Assembly (NCBI RefSeq): GCF_900111905.1
Contig: NZ_FOKM01000026.1
Span: 1 to 61,469 of the forward strand
Reading direction: 5' to 3'
Source: Rhizobium sp. NFR07
GTDB lineage: Bacteria; Pseudomonadota; Alphaproteobacteria; Rhizobiales; Rhizobiaceae
Length of the DNA: 61,469 bases
Under the pieces are notes generated by a model, which made no database searches, was not told the origin of the DNA, and worked only from the letters and a program-made list of their open reading frames with translations. Of the stretch, positions 42,544 through 50,518 are shown one piece after another (within the stretch, counting starts at the first letter, position 1; each line of letters starts with the position of its first letter). Made by a program: the position numbers and the translations under genes.

Positions 42544-42885
42544 TCAGCCCTTCAGTGCAAAGAGCGCCTGGCGGATGACCAGGCCGTGGGCCGCCGATAT
42601 GATCAGGATTGCGACGAGCCAGATGCAGACATAGAGGGCCGGGCTGTTGATTGCCTGCGGCCTGACCATAGGCGCGATGGTGAAGACCGCGATTACGCCG
42701 AGCATGACGGCCGGCAGAAGGAAGAGCGCCACGGCCGGACGTGCGAAACCATCCGGAGTGCCGAGCCAGTCGAAGTGAATTGGCAGCATCATATCCGCGG
42801 GCAGCGCCGACCACAGGCCGACGGAAAGAAAGGTCATGGTCAGGAGCATGCCGAGGCTGATGAGGAAGGGAATGGGCATGCGCAT
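42544..42885 (-). CDS. DUF1648 small membrane protein
   Basis: 113 residues from ATG at 42885, after CGGAGA. Three membrane segments (about 4-26, 48-70 and 83-105) flank the motif LPIHFDWLGTPDGFARP (about 32-48), the DUF1648 signature found at the start of SdpI immunity-like proteins. Only the DUF1648 part is present, with no full SdpI domain. The function is unknown. It is convergent with the Sel1 gene (3 bases apart) and divergent from suhB. Confidence 0.75.
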   Translation of the reverse strand: MRMPIPFLISLGMLLTMTFLSVGLWSALPADMMLPIHFDWLGTPDGFARPAVALFLLPAVMLGVIAVFTIAPMVRPQAINSPALYVCIWLVAILIISAAHGLVIRQALFALKG

Positions 42886-43002
42886 GATGCGGTCTCCGAG
42901 ATAGGTTTGCCCTCCTTTCGCAGGCTGTACCTCAAATGACAACAGCGCGGACTGTCGCACGACTTGAATTTAGCGGCAATTTGTGGTCTTGAAGCCGCCC
43001 AA

Positions 43003-43046
43003 TCGAAAAAGAAACAAGCGTGTTCCCCCGGCATTCCTGCCCAGGG
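43003..43046 (-). ncRNA. strong hairpin with T-rich tail, antisense to the suhB leader (candidate)
   Basis: On the minus strand GCCCCTGGGCA and TGCCGGGGG form a stable hairpin (about 43024-43046), followed by AACACGCTTG and a T-rich stretch TTTCTTTTTC (to 43006). This looks like the 3' end of a minus-strand transcript starting in or before suhB. An RNA family near suhB (suhB/mmgR, RF00519) is known in alphaproteobacteria, but its conserved core was not recognised here. Alternatively this is a structured 5' leader of suhB mRNA. Confidence 0.3.
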
Positions 43047-43063
43047 GCTCAAGGATTCCGAAA

Positions 43064-43864
43064 ATGGCCCGTTCAGCCCTTCTCAACGTCATGGTGCAGG
43101 CTGCCCTGAAAGCAGGCAAGTCGCTGACCCGCGATTTCGGCGAGGTGCAGAACCTTCAGGTATCGGTCAAGGGCCCGAGCGACTTCGTCTCCCAGGCAGA
43201 CCTGAAGGCCGAGAAGATCGTTCGCGACGAGCTGATGAAGGCGCGCCCGACCTACGGTTTCCTCGGTGAGGAAGGCGGCGAGGAGAAGGGTACCGACGGC
43301 GCGCATCGCTGGATCGTCGATCCGCTCGACGGCACGACAAACTTCCTGCACGGCATCCCGCAGTTCGCCGTCTCCATTGCCCTGGAGCGCAATGGCGAGA
43401 TCGTTGCCGGCGTTGTCTTCAACCCGGCGACCGACGAACTCTACACTGCCGAGAAGGGCGGCGGCTCCTTCCTCAACGACCGCCGTATCCGCGTCGCGGC
43501 CCGCCGCGTGCTTTCGGATTGCGTCATCGGTTGCGGCGTGCCGCATCTGGGCCGCAACAATCACGGCAAGTTCCTCGTCGAACTGCGTCATATCATGGGC
43601 GAAGTCGCCGGCGTTCGCCGCCTGGGCGCTGCCGCGCTGGATCTCGCCTATGTCGCTGCCGGTCGTTTCGACGGTTTTTGGGAAACCGAGCTTTCGCCTT
43701 GGGACATGGCGGCTGGCCTGCTGCTTATCCGCGAAGCCGGCGGCTTCGTCTCGGACATGAAGGGCACGACCAACATGTTCGAAAGCCGCTCCGCCGTTGC
43801 CGGTAACGAACTGATCCAGAAGGCGCTGGTTGAAGTCATCAACCGTCCGGTCCCGACCCGCTGA
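43064..43864 (+). CDS. suhB: inositol-1-monophosphatase
   Basis: 266 residues from ATG at 43064, with AAGGATTCCG upstream. Metal-binding motifs are EEGG (about residues 68-71), the signature WIVDPLDGTTNFLHG (about 84-98) and WETELSPWDMAAGLLLIREAGG (about 206-227). It is a Mg-dependent, Li-sensitive phosphatase hydrolysing myo-inositol-1-phosphate. In E. coli SuhB also acts in rRNA transcription antitermination. The 266 length is usual. Confidence 0.94.
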   Translation: MARSALLNVMVQAALKAGKSLTRDFGEVQNLQVSVKGPSDFVSQADLKAEKIVRDELMKARPTYGFLGEEGGEEKGTDGAHRWIVDPLDGTTNFLHGIPQFAVSIALERNGEIVAGVVFNPATDELYTAEKGGGSFLNDRRIRVAARRVLSDCVIGCGVPHLGRNNHGKFLVELRHIMGEVAGVRRLGAAALDLAYVAAGRFDGFWETELSPWDMAAGLLLIREAGGFVSDMKGTTNMFESRSAVAGNELIQKALVEVINRPVPTR

Positions 43865-43984
43865 TTGCCTGTCGGAAGAAGGTGAGCATCTGCGGATAGC
43901 CCACTGTTTTCCGACGCTTGGACACTTCAATTCGTCGCAATTTTAAACTAGCCTCCGGCCAACATACCGGAGGCGAGGTATATC

Positions 43985-45052
43985 ATGGCGAATGCGACAG
44001 TGGACGATCTGGACGAAACGGAGACCGGCCGCGGCGGCTACAAGCACAAGCTCTCCAATCCGGCGTCCTTCCTCTGGACGATGCTTGTCTTCCTGATCCT
44101 TGTCGGCTTCGTCTCCGCCATCCTCTATCGCCAGGCTGCGCACGCCTTCCAGACAAATCCGGGACTGAACGGCCTGATCCTCGGCGTGCTGGCGATCGGC
44201 ATCCTGCTCGTCTTCGTCCAGGTAATCGGCCTTGCCCGCGAAGTCAGCTGGTTCAATTCCTTCCGGGCTGCCGGCGGCAATGCCGACAAGGTCGGCCGCG
44301 AGCCACGCCTGCTCGCGCCGATGCGCACCCTGATCGGCCGTCGCCGCAAGGTGGCGCTTTCCACCGTCGCCTATCGTTCGATCCTCGATTCGATCGGCAC
44401 GCGGCTGGACGAATCGCGCGATACCTCGCGTTACCTCATCGGGCTTCTCGTCTTCCTCGGTCTGCTTGGCACGTTCTGGGGCCTGATCGGCACGATCGGC
44501 TCGATCAGCGACGTCATCGGCGCACTCGACCCTGCCTCCAGCGGCTCGAACGATATTCTCGGCGCGATCAAGAGCGGTCTTGCACAGCCGCTTGCCGGCA
44601 TGGGTACGGCGTTTTCGTCCTCTCTGCTTGGTCTTTCCGGGTCGCTGATCCTGGGTTTCCTCGACTTGCAGGCCGGCCGCGCGCAGAACCGTTTCTATAC
44701 GGAGCTTGAAAACTGGCTCTCCTCAGTGACCGATGTCGGCTATGACGGTCCGATAGCCGATGGCGCTCAAAACAGCGCCTCCCTCGACGAACTCAAGGCT
44801 CTCACGACCGAATTGCGCAAGCTCGCTGCCGCTCAGATCAAGACCGGTCAGGATGGCGCGAGCACCGAACGCTCCATGTCCGCCATGGCAAATCTCGCCG
44901 AGGGCATCCAGGGGCTGGTCAAGAACATGCGCAACGAGCAGCAGATGCTGCGCGACTGGATCGAAGCCCAGCAGGAGGAATCCAAGGCCATGCGCCGGAC
45001 GCTCGATCGGCTTTCCGACAAGATCGCGGCCGACAAGAGCGGGGGCAAGTAA
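43985..45052 (+). CDS. MotA/TolQ/ExbB-like proton-channel subunit
   Basis: 355 residues. It has four predicted membrane segments: about 29-48 (FLWTMLVFLILVGFVSAILY), 60-84, 146-170 (LIGLLVFLGLLGTFWGLIGT) and 199-225. The TM3-TM4 region carries the MotA/ExbB-type GTFWGLIGTIGSI and a polar TM4 (GMGTAFSSSLLGLSGS). A cytoplasmic loop lies between TM2 and TM3. A helical, coiled-coil tail of about 110 residues ends at KSGGK. Three bases separate it from the MotB-like gene. It is not flagellar by context and is not TolQ or ExbB in size. It probably forms the ion-conducting pentamer of an uncharacterised motor. Confidence 0.88.
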   Translation: MANATVDDLDETETGRGGYKHKLSNPASFLWTMLVFLILVGFVSAILYRQAAHAFQTNPGLNGLILGVLAIGILLVFVQVIGLAREVSWFNSFRAAGGNADKVGREPRLLAPMRTLIGRRRKVALSTVAYRSILDSIGTRLDESRDTSRYLIGLLVFLGLLGTFWGLIGTIGSISDVIGALDPASSGSNDILGAIKSGLAQPLAGMGTAFSSSLLGLSGSLILGFLDLQAGRAQNRFYTELENWLSSVTDVGYDGPIADGAQNSASLDELKALTTELRKLAAAQIKTGQDGASTERSMSAMANLAEGIQGLVKNMRNEQQMLRDWIEAQQEESKAMRRTLDRLSDKIAADKSGGK

Positions 45053-45055
45053 ACG

Positions 45056-46087
45056 ATGGCGCTCGCCAAGAACCGCCGCCGCGAACGCAGCGTCGACTTC
45101 TGGCCGGGGTTCGTGGATGCGCTGTCCACGCTCCTCATGGCCATCATGTTCCTGCTCACGGTCTTCGTGCTGGCGCAGTTCCTGCTCAGCCGCGAGATCA
45201 CCGGCCGCGACGAGGTGTTGAGCCGGTTGAACAGCCAGATCGCCGAGTTGACGGAACTGCTTGCGCTTGAAAAGAGCGGCAATCAGGACCTTGAAGACCA
45301 GCTCGCCAATCTGCAGTCGTCGCTTGCCGCCGTGGAAGGTGATCGCTCCCGCCTGCAGCAGCTATTGAGCGAGGGTGCTGGCAGCAGCAATGCCGCCAAT
45401 GCCCGGGTCGGCGAACTGACCGGCCAGTTGAACGAACAGCAGCAGATCAGCCAGCGGGCGGCGAGCCAGATCGAGCTTCTCAACCAGCAGATCGCGGCGC
45501 TCCGTGCGCAGATCGCGGCTGTCGAGCAGGCGCTGCAGGCGTCCGAGGCAAAGGATTCGACCTCGCAGGCGCAGATCGCCGATCTCGGCCGGCGCCTCAA
45601 CGTGGCACTTGCCGCGCGGGTGCAAGAACTGAACCGTTACCGGTCCGACTTCTTCGGTCGCCTGCGCGAAATCCTGTCGGATCGCGAGAACATCCGCATT
45701 GTCGGCGACCGTTTCGTGTTCCAGTCGGAAGTGCTGTTCCCTGTCGGCGGCAGCGAACTCGACGATCCCGGCCGCGTCGAAATGGACAAGCTCGCGATGG
45801 CACTGCTTGAGCTCGCGCGGGAAATCCCGGCGGAGATCAACTGGGTGCTGCGCGTCGACGGCCATACGGACAATTCGCCGCTTTCCGGTTCCGGCCGTTA
45901 TCGTGATAACTGGGAGCTTTCCTCCGCGCGCGCGACCTCGGTGGTCAAATACCTGATCTCGAAGGGCGTTCCCGCAAACCGCCTTGTCGCGGCCGGGTTC
46001 GGTGAATTCCAGCCGATCGCGCAGGGGGATACTCCGGAGGTGAAATCCCAGAACCGCCGCATCGAGCTGAAGCTTACGGAACGTTGA
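45056..46087 (+). CDS. MotB-like / OmpA-domain protein with periplasmic coiled coil
   Basis: 343 residues. The single N-terminal membrane helix follows the MotB/ZorB pattern (FWPGFVDALSTLLMAIMFLL, about 15-34), with an Asp near 21 placed as the proton-accepting residue. Residues about 55-180 form a long Gln/Leu-rich coiled coil (for example ELTGQLNEQQQISQRAASQI). The C-terminal OmpA-like peptidoglycan-binding domain (about 205-343) has LRVDGHTDNSPL and the NRRIELKLTE ending. It presumably anchors the MotA-like pentamer to the cell wall. The coiled coil is much longer than in flagellar MotB. Confidence 0.9.
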   Translation: MALAKNRRRERSVDFWPGFVDALSTLLMAIMFLLTVFVLAQFLLSREITGRDEVLSRLNSQIAELTELLALEKSGNQDLEDQLANLQSSLAAVEGDRSRLQQLLSEGAGSSNAANARVGELTGQLNEQQQISQRAASQIELLNQQIAALRAQIAAVEQALQASEAKDSTSQAQIADLGRRLNVALAARVQELNRYRSDFFGRLREILSDRENIRIVGDRFVFQSEVLFPVGGSELDDPGRVEMDKLAMALLELAREIPAEINWVLRVDGHTDNSPLSGSGRYRDNWELSSARATSVVKYLISKGVPANRLVAAGFGEFQPIAQGDTPEVKSQNRRIELKLTER

Positions 46088-46089
46088 GA

Positions 46090-46308
46090 ATGCCCCCCAG
46101 AAAGCCCGATATGACCGCCCTCATCAAGGCAGTCGCCGATACCCCGCGCCGGGACAACAGCGCCTATCATCAGGCAATTGCAGACGCGCGCGAGATGTTC
46201 GGTCAGGCCGAAGCCGCGCTCGGCGGTCCGGTCACCGTGACGACCAAGGCCAAGCTCAAGGCCAACGGCAAATATGTGGTGAAATGGGTGTTCGAGAAGG
46301 CCGAGTAA
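46090..46308 (+). CDS. small protein of unknown function, third gene of the motor operon
   Basis: 72 residues from ATG at 46090, two bases after the MotB-like stop. It is soluble and basic at the N-terminus (MPPRKPDMTALIKAVADTPR). A central helix (YHQAIADAREMFGQAEAALG) and a C-terminal strand pair (VTVTTKAKLKANGKYVVKWV) follow. No family is recognised. The tight spacing makes co-expression with the motor-like pair very likely. Its codon use matches the neighbours. Confidence 0.65.
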   Translation: MPPRKPDMTALIKAVADTPRRDNSAYHQAIADAREMFGQAEAALGGPVTVTTKAKLKANGKYVVKWVFEKAE

Positions 46309-46324
46309 GGTCGATCACACGTCG

Positions 46325-47581
46325 TCAGGCGCTGTAGTGGCTGGACGTGAAGCCCAGCCGTTCCAGTCCCCGCTTCACCTCCGGCGCCTTCATGAATAAC
46401 GACCATAAGAGTCCCGACCGGTGGTTCTCGATCATCGCGACGATCGGGCCCTGGTCGATGGCGATATAGGTGGCGGCCACCCAGTCGGTGGAAGGCGCGA
46501 AGGCGTCGACGAAACCGTAATCGCCGAAGAGCTTGCTGTTTTCATAACGGATGAAGGCCCGCAATGCTTCCTCCGACTCCTGCGGCAGGAACGGGAAACT
46601 CGAGAGTGCTGCCGTCGGTGCGATCGCGCCTGTATCCACCGTGGGAGAGTTGGCGTTGTAGCCGTTAGGCGCTTCCGATGCGGTCAAGCCCCATACGCCG
46701 TACTGCTCGTAGGCCGGCACAGTCATGCAATAGGCGCGGTTGATCCGGGTATGGGCGACCGCCTGCTGCCAGTAGTCGCCGTAACGATCGCTCAGACCGC
46801 GCGGATCGAGCGCGCAGAATGAATATTGCGACAGGAAGAGCGGGCCACCGAAGGGTTCGCCGAGGAGAAGCGTGGTGCCGAGATAGTCCTGGCCATTCTT
46901 CATCGCGCCGGATCGTGCCCAGCCGGAATGGTAGTTTTCCGGTTTGATCGGGTGGGTATCGGAACCGGCGCCAAACACATAGGCGGACAGCGCCTCGTTC
47001 CAGCCGACGATCGGAAGGTTCATCACCCATTCGTGGTTGGGGCTCCAGTGCCAGTAGAGCGGGCCATCTTCTCTGCCCTTTGTGAACCAGTTCCACTCGA
47101 CTTCGTCGAACAGTTTGGTGATGCGGTTGCGCAGCGTCGTCTCGGTGTCCGTCGTGCCGGTGAAATATTCCCGCGCGCAGATCAGCCCCTGCAGCAGGAG
47201 CATGGTTTCGACGATGTCGCCGCCGTCGTCATATTGGGAAAACTGGATCGAGGCGCTCGTGGTGCCGTCGATCATGTGGGAGAAGGCGCCGTGGAAGCGG
47301 GGTGCCAGCATGAGGCGCTCGACGATGAGGTCGATACGCTCCAAAGCCTCTGGTCGCGTGATCCAGCCACGCTCGGATGCGACGATGATCGCCATCACAC
47401 CGAAGCCGGTGCCGCTGATCGAGATCATCTCGGTGGCGAGCGCGCCGTTTACCCAGCGCTTGTCATAGGGCAGCTTGCTGTCCTTGTGGGCGCCGTCCCA
47501 GAAATAGAGGAAGGTATTCCTCTGGACCTGATCGAGCAGCGTATCGAGCGGAGCGTTCGGGTCCGGAGGCTCAAAGGTCAT
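46325..47581 (-). CDS. glucoamylase-like (PF10091, GH144-type) protein
   Basis: 418 residues, no signal peptide. The N-terminal half has TFLYFWDGAHKDSKLPYD and SISGTGFGVMAIIVASERGW. The rest has FGAGSDTHPIKPENYHSGWA and PLFLSQYSFCALDPRGLSD. These are typical of the PF10091 (alpha/alpha)6-barrel family, whose characterised GH144 members cleave beta-1,2-glucan; the same domain occurs inside cyclic beta-1,2-glucan synthase of rhizobia. Cytoplasmic action on beta-1,2-glucan or related oligosaccharide is an inference. It lies eight bases after an ABC exporter gene on the same strand. Confidence 0.82.
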   Translation of the reverse strand: MTFEPPDPNAPLDTLLDQVQRNTFLYFWDGAHKDSKLPYDKRWVNGALATEMISISGTGFGVMAIIVASERGWITRPEALERIDLIVERLMLAPRFHGAFSHMIDGTTSASIQFSQYDDGGDIVETMLLLQGLICAREYFTGTTDTETTLRNRITKLFDEVEWNWFTKGREDGPLYWHWSPNHEWVMNLPIVGWNEALSAYVFGAGSDTHPIKPENYHSGWARSGAMKNGQDYLGTTLLLGEPFGGPLFLSQYSFCALDPRGLSDRYGDYWQQAVAHTRINRAYCMTVPAYEQYGVWGLTASEAPNGYNANSPTVDTGAIAPTAALSSFPFLPQESEEALRAFIRYENSKLFGDYGFVDAFAPSTDWVAATYIAIDQGPIVAMIENHRSGLLWSLFMKAPEVKRGLERLGFTSSHYSA

Positions 47582-47589
47582 GTCTATCC

Positions 47590-49398
47590 CTAGATGGCGG
47601 CAACGGATGGCCGTTCAAGGTCCTGGAACTGCAGGCGTGCAAGCTTGGCATAGAGCCCGCCCTTGGCCACGAGGCTCTGATGCGTGCCTTCCTCGACGAC
47701 GCGGCCGGCATCGAGAACGAGGATGCGATCGGCCTTCAGCACGGTCGCCAGCCGGTGGGCGATGACGAGCGTCGTGCGGTTTTCCATCAGCCCGTCCAGC
47801 GCGCGCTGAACCAGCGTCTCGCTCTCGGCATCCAGTGCGGAGGTCGCCTCGTCGAGCAGCAGGACGGGCGCGTTTTTCAGGACAGCGCGGGCGATCGCAA
47901 TGCGCTGGCGCTGGCCGCCTGACAGCGTGATGCCGCGCTCGCCGGCCATCGTGTCATAGCCCTGATCCAGCCTGGAGATAAACTCGTCCGCCTGGGCCGC
48001 AATTGCCGCCTCGCGCACAGCTTCGCGGGTGGCATTCGGCATGCCAAAGGCGATGTTGTCGTGGATCGACGCTGCAAAGATCGTCACGTCCTGCGGCACG
48101 ATCGCCATGCGGGACCGGAAATCGGCGAGGCGCGTTTCGCGCAGGTCGACGCCGTCGAGCGTGATCTGGCCGCTCTGCGGATCGTAGAATCGCATCAGCA
48201 GCGAGAAGACCGTGCTCTTGCCGGCGCCGGAGGGGCCTACGATCGCAACCGTTTCGCCGGGCCTGACCTTGAAGGAGAGCGCATTGAGCGTGATCGCGCT
48301 GACGCGGGCCGGATAAGCGAAGGAGACCGAATTGAACTCCACTTCGCCGCGCGGCGGGGAGGGGAGCGTCTTCGGATTTTCGGGATCCCGTACAGCAGGA
48401 ACCTCATGCAGCAGTTCGGTCAGGCGTTCGGCGGCACCGCCGGCTGCGGAAAGCTCGCCCCAGACTTCAGAAAGCTGGCCAAGCGAGCTTGCGGCGATGA
48501 CCGAGTAGAGCACGAACTGGCCAAGCGTGCCGGCCGTCATAGTACCGGAGAGGACGCTCTGCGCACCGTACCAGAGAACGGCAACGATCGAGCCGAAACC
48601 GAGGAGAATGGCAAAGCCGGTCAGCAATGCCCGGGAACGGATCGCCGAGCGGGCGGCATCATAGGCATTCTCGACGGCCAAGGCATAGCGGTCGCTGGCA
48701 ACACTCTCGCCATTGAAGGACTGGATAGTGCGGCTTGCCGCAACTGTTTCCGAGGCGAAGGCGGAGCTTTCCGCCAGCGTATCCTGTGCGGCACGCGAAC
48801 GGCGGCGCACGGAGCGGCCGAAGCCGACGATCGGGAAGACGATGAGCGGGATCGCACCCAGCACCATGGTGGAGAGCCAGGGGCTGGTATAGATCATCAT
48901 GCCCATGGCGCCGAGACAGAGGATGGTGTTGCGCAGCGCCTGGGATGCCGACGATCCGAAGGCCGACTTGATCTGGACCGTATCGGCCGTCAGGCGCGAG
49001 ACGATCTCGCCCGACTGGTTGACGTCGAAGAAGGAGGCGGAGAGGCGGGTGACATGGGCAAACACCTCGCGCCGCAGATCGGCAACGACGCGTTCGCCTA
49101 TCGTGATGACGTAGTAGTAGCGCATGGCGCTCGCGGTCGCGAGGAGGATGGCGAGGACCAGCAGCATACCGAAATAGCTGTTGATGAAATGCCCGTCGGT
49201 GGATGCGAAGCCGTGGTCGATCATGCGCCGCAGAGCGAGCGGCAAAGCCAGCGTCGTGGCGGCGGCGAGCACGAGAAAGAACAATGCTGCGGCAACGAGG
49301 CCACGATAGCGGGAAAGATAGGGGATCAGCCGCGCCAGAGGTTTCAGCGTGCGATTCTTCTTCTCGGTCGTCTTATCAGTCTGGGGCATGACTGCCAC
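47590..49398 (-). CDS. ABC exporter, fused permease and ATPase
   Basis: About 602 residues from GTG at 49398 (AGGAG five bases upstream); ATG at 49389 is the alternative. Six membrane helices occupy about residues 35-320. The ATPase domain (about 360-595) has Walker A GPSGAGKST, the signature LSGGQRQRIAIARAV, Walker B VLLLDEATSALD and the switch His in IAHRLATV. It is a homodimeric type IV exporter of the MsbA / multidrug type. The glucan-hydrolase-like gene immediately follows, so a saccharide or lipid-linked substrate is possible. It is transcribed divergently from rpmE. Confidence 0.92.
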   Translation of the reverse strand: MAVMPQTDKTTEKKNRTLKPLARLIPYLSRYRGLVAAALFFLVLAAATTLALPLALRRMIDHGFASTDGHFINSYFGMLLVLAILLATASAMRYYYVITIGERVVADLRREVFAHVTRLSASFFDVNQSGEIVSRLTADTVQIKSAFGSSASQALRNTILCLGAMGMMIYTSPWLSTMVLGAIPLIVFPIVGFGRSVRRRSRAAQDTLAESSAFASETVAASRTIQSFNGESVASDRYALAVENAYDAARSAIRSRALLTGFAILLGFGSIVAVLWYGAQSVLSGTMTAGTLGQFVLYSVIAASSLGQLSEVWGELSAAGGAAERLTELLHEVPAVRDPENPKTLPSPPRGEVEFNSVSFAYPARVSAITLNALSFKVRPGETVAIVGPSGAGKSTVFSLLMRFYDPQSGQITLDGVDLRETRLADFRSRMAIVPQDVTIFAASIHDNIAFGMPNATREAVREAAIAAQADEFISRLDQGYDTMAGERGITLSGGQRQRIAIARAVLKNAPVLLLDEATSALDAESETLVQRALDGLMENRTTLVIAHRLATVLKADRILVLDAGRVVEEGTHQSLVAKGGLYAKLARLQFQDLERPSVAAI

Positions 49399-49539
49399 GT
49401 GCTCTCCTGGCTGGCGCCTCAACCCGACAATCAGAAGCGATTCCCAGCAGGCATGATGCGCAATTTCGGTCCTATAAAGCCCATCCTGCCATAGACGGCG
49501 AGGCCATGTAGAACCTATATCAAACTCGCGCGCACGGGA

Positions 49540-49569
49540 CTTGTGCTTGCGGTGACCTTCCTGTATAGG
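49540..49569 (+). promoter_or_regulatory. possible sigma-70-type promoter of rpmE
   Basis: CTTGTG and TATAGG are separated by 18 bases, about 110 bases before the L31 start. The -35 fits the alphaproteobacterial CTTG core. The assignment is by eye only. Confidence 0.35.
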
Positions 49570-49680
49570 CTCCGCATCGAATTGGGAAGCCGTGACCGGA
49601 CCGGTCTGCGGCTTCATCTATTACAGAGGGTCGGTGATCGCAAATGCGGCATGGTGACCCCGCAGCGCAGGATTAGCGAC

Positions 49681-49902
49681 ATGAAGGCTGAGATTCATCC
49701 CGACTACCACATGATCAAGGTTGTCATGACCGATGGCACCGAATACGAAACCCGCTCGACCTGGGGTTCGGAAGGCGCAGTCATGAACCTCGAAATCGAT
49801 CCGAAGTCCCATCCGGCCTGGACCGGCGGCAACCAGCAGCTGATGGACCGCGGTGGCCGCGTTTCCAAGTTCAACAAGCGTTTCGGCGGCCTCGGCCTCT
49901 AA
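49681..49902 (+). CDS. rpmE: 50S ribosomal protein L31, cysteine-free form
   Basis: 73 residues, start MKAEIHPDYHMIKVVMTDGT. It has the L31 core ETRSTWGSEGAVMNLEID and the SHPAWTGGNQQLMDRGGRV segment. The zinc-binding cysteines of classical L31 are absent, as in other alphaproteobacteria. The end is FNKRFGGLGL. A strong terminator follows at 49922, so it is a single-gene unit. Confidence 0.95.
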   Translation: MKAEIHPDYHMIKVVMTDGTEYETRSTWGSEGAVMNLEIDPKSHPAWTGGNQQLMDRGGRVSKFNKRFGGLGL

Positions 49903-49921
49903 TCCGAACCTTGGCGGACCC

Positions 49922-49952
49922 AAAAAAAGCCTGGCGCAAGCCGGGCTTTTTT
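49922..49952 (+). terminator. rho-independent terminator of rpmE
   Basis: AAAAAAGCCTGGC / GCCGGGCTTTTTT around GCAA, one G-T pair, with six terminal T. It lies 20 bases after the L31 stop codon. Confidence 0.92.
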
Positions 49953-49990
49953 CGTTTTCTGTTCCCGGTCAGCGTTTCGGGGATCGAGCG

Positions 49991-50518
49991 ATGGTGGAGG
50001 CAGGACAGCAGGAGAGATTTCGCCGCGTTGCCATCATAGGCAATGGCGGATCGGGCAAGACCTGGCTTGCGAAGCGGCTTGCGCCCTGTCTCGGGCTTCA
50101 TCCGACCCATATGGACCTTGTCTACTGGCAGCCCGGCCGGTTCGGATTGGCGCGTGACAAGACTGTCGTCGCCGAGGAGATCCGGCAGCTTTCCTATCAG
50201 GACGAGTGGCTGATGGAAGGCGTGCATGGCTGGCTGATCAACGTTCTCCTGCCGCGGACGACCTTGCTGATCTTCCTAGACCTGCCGGAAGACGAATGCG
50301 TCGCCAATGTCACGCTGCGAGGCAAGCAGGGCGGGGAGACGCAGGAAAGCTTCGACGAGCTGATCGACTGGGTGTCGAAATACCGGGAGCGCCGCAACAA
50401 CTGGAATTCCTTCCAGACCCATGCGCGGATGTTCGACGAGTTCGCCAACGAAAAAGTGCGGCTGAAGAGCCGCACTCAAATCATAGACTATGCAGACCGG
50501 GTATGCGGGGCAGATTAG
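49991..50518 (+). CDS. P-loop nucleotide kinase-like protein (FlaR/topology-modulation type)
   Basis: 175 residues from ATG at 49991, just downstream of the rpmE terminator. The phosphate loop is IIGNGGSGKTWLAKRL (about 15-30). It is followed by HMDLVYWQPGRFG, a base-binding segment typical of FlaR-like adenylate-kinase relatives, WLMEGVHGWLINVLLPRTTL (Walker B-like), and a lid-type basic segment near residue 130. FlaR relatives were named topology-modulation proteins, but their substrates are unproven. It is convergent with rcdA, overlapping by four bases. Confidence 0.8.
   Translation: MVEAGQQERFRRVAIIGNGGSGKTWLAKRLAPCLGLHPTHMDLVYWQPGRFGLARDKTVVAEEIRQLSYQDEWLMEGVHGWLINVLLPRTTLLIFLDLPEDECVANVTLRGKQGGETQESFDELIDWVSKYRERRNNWNSFQTHARMFDEFANEKVRLKSRTQIIDYADRVCGAD

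Noticed and set aside
43985..46087. Zorya anti-phage system
   Set aside because: ZorA/ZorB-like proteins are present but no ZorC, ZorD or ZorE. The MotA-like tail is much shorter than in ZorA, and the neighbours are housekeeping genes.
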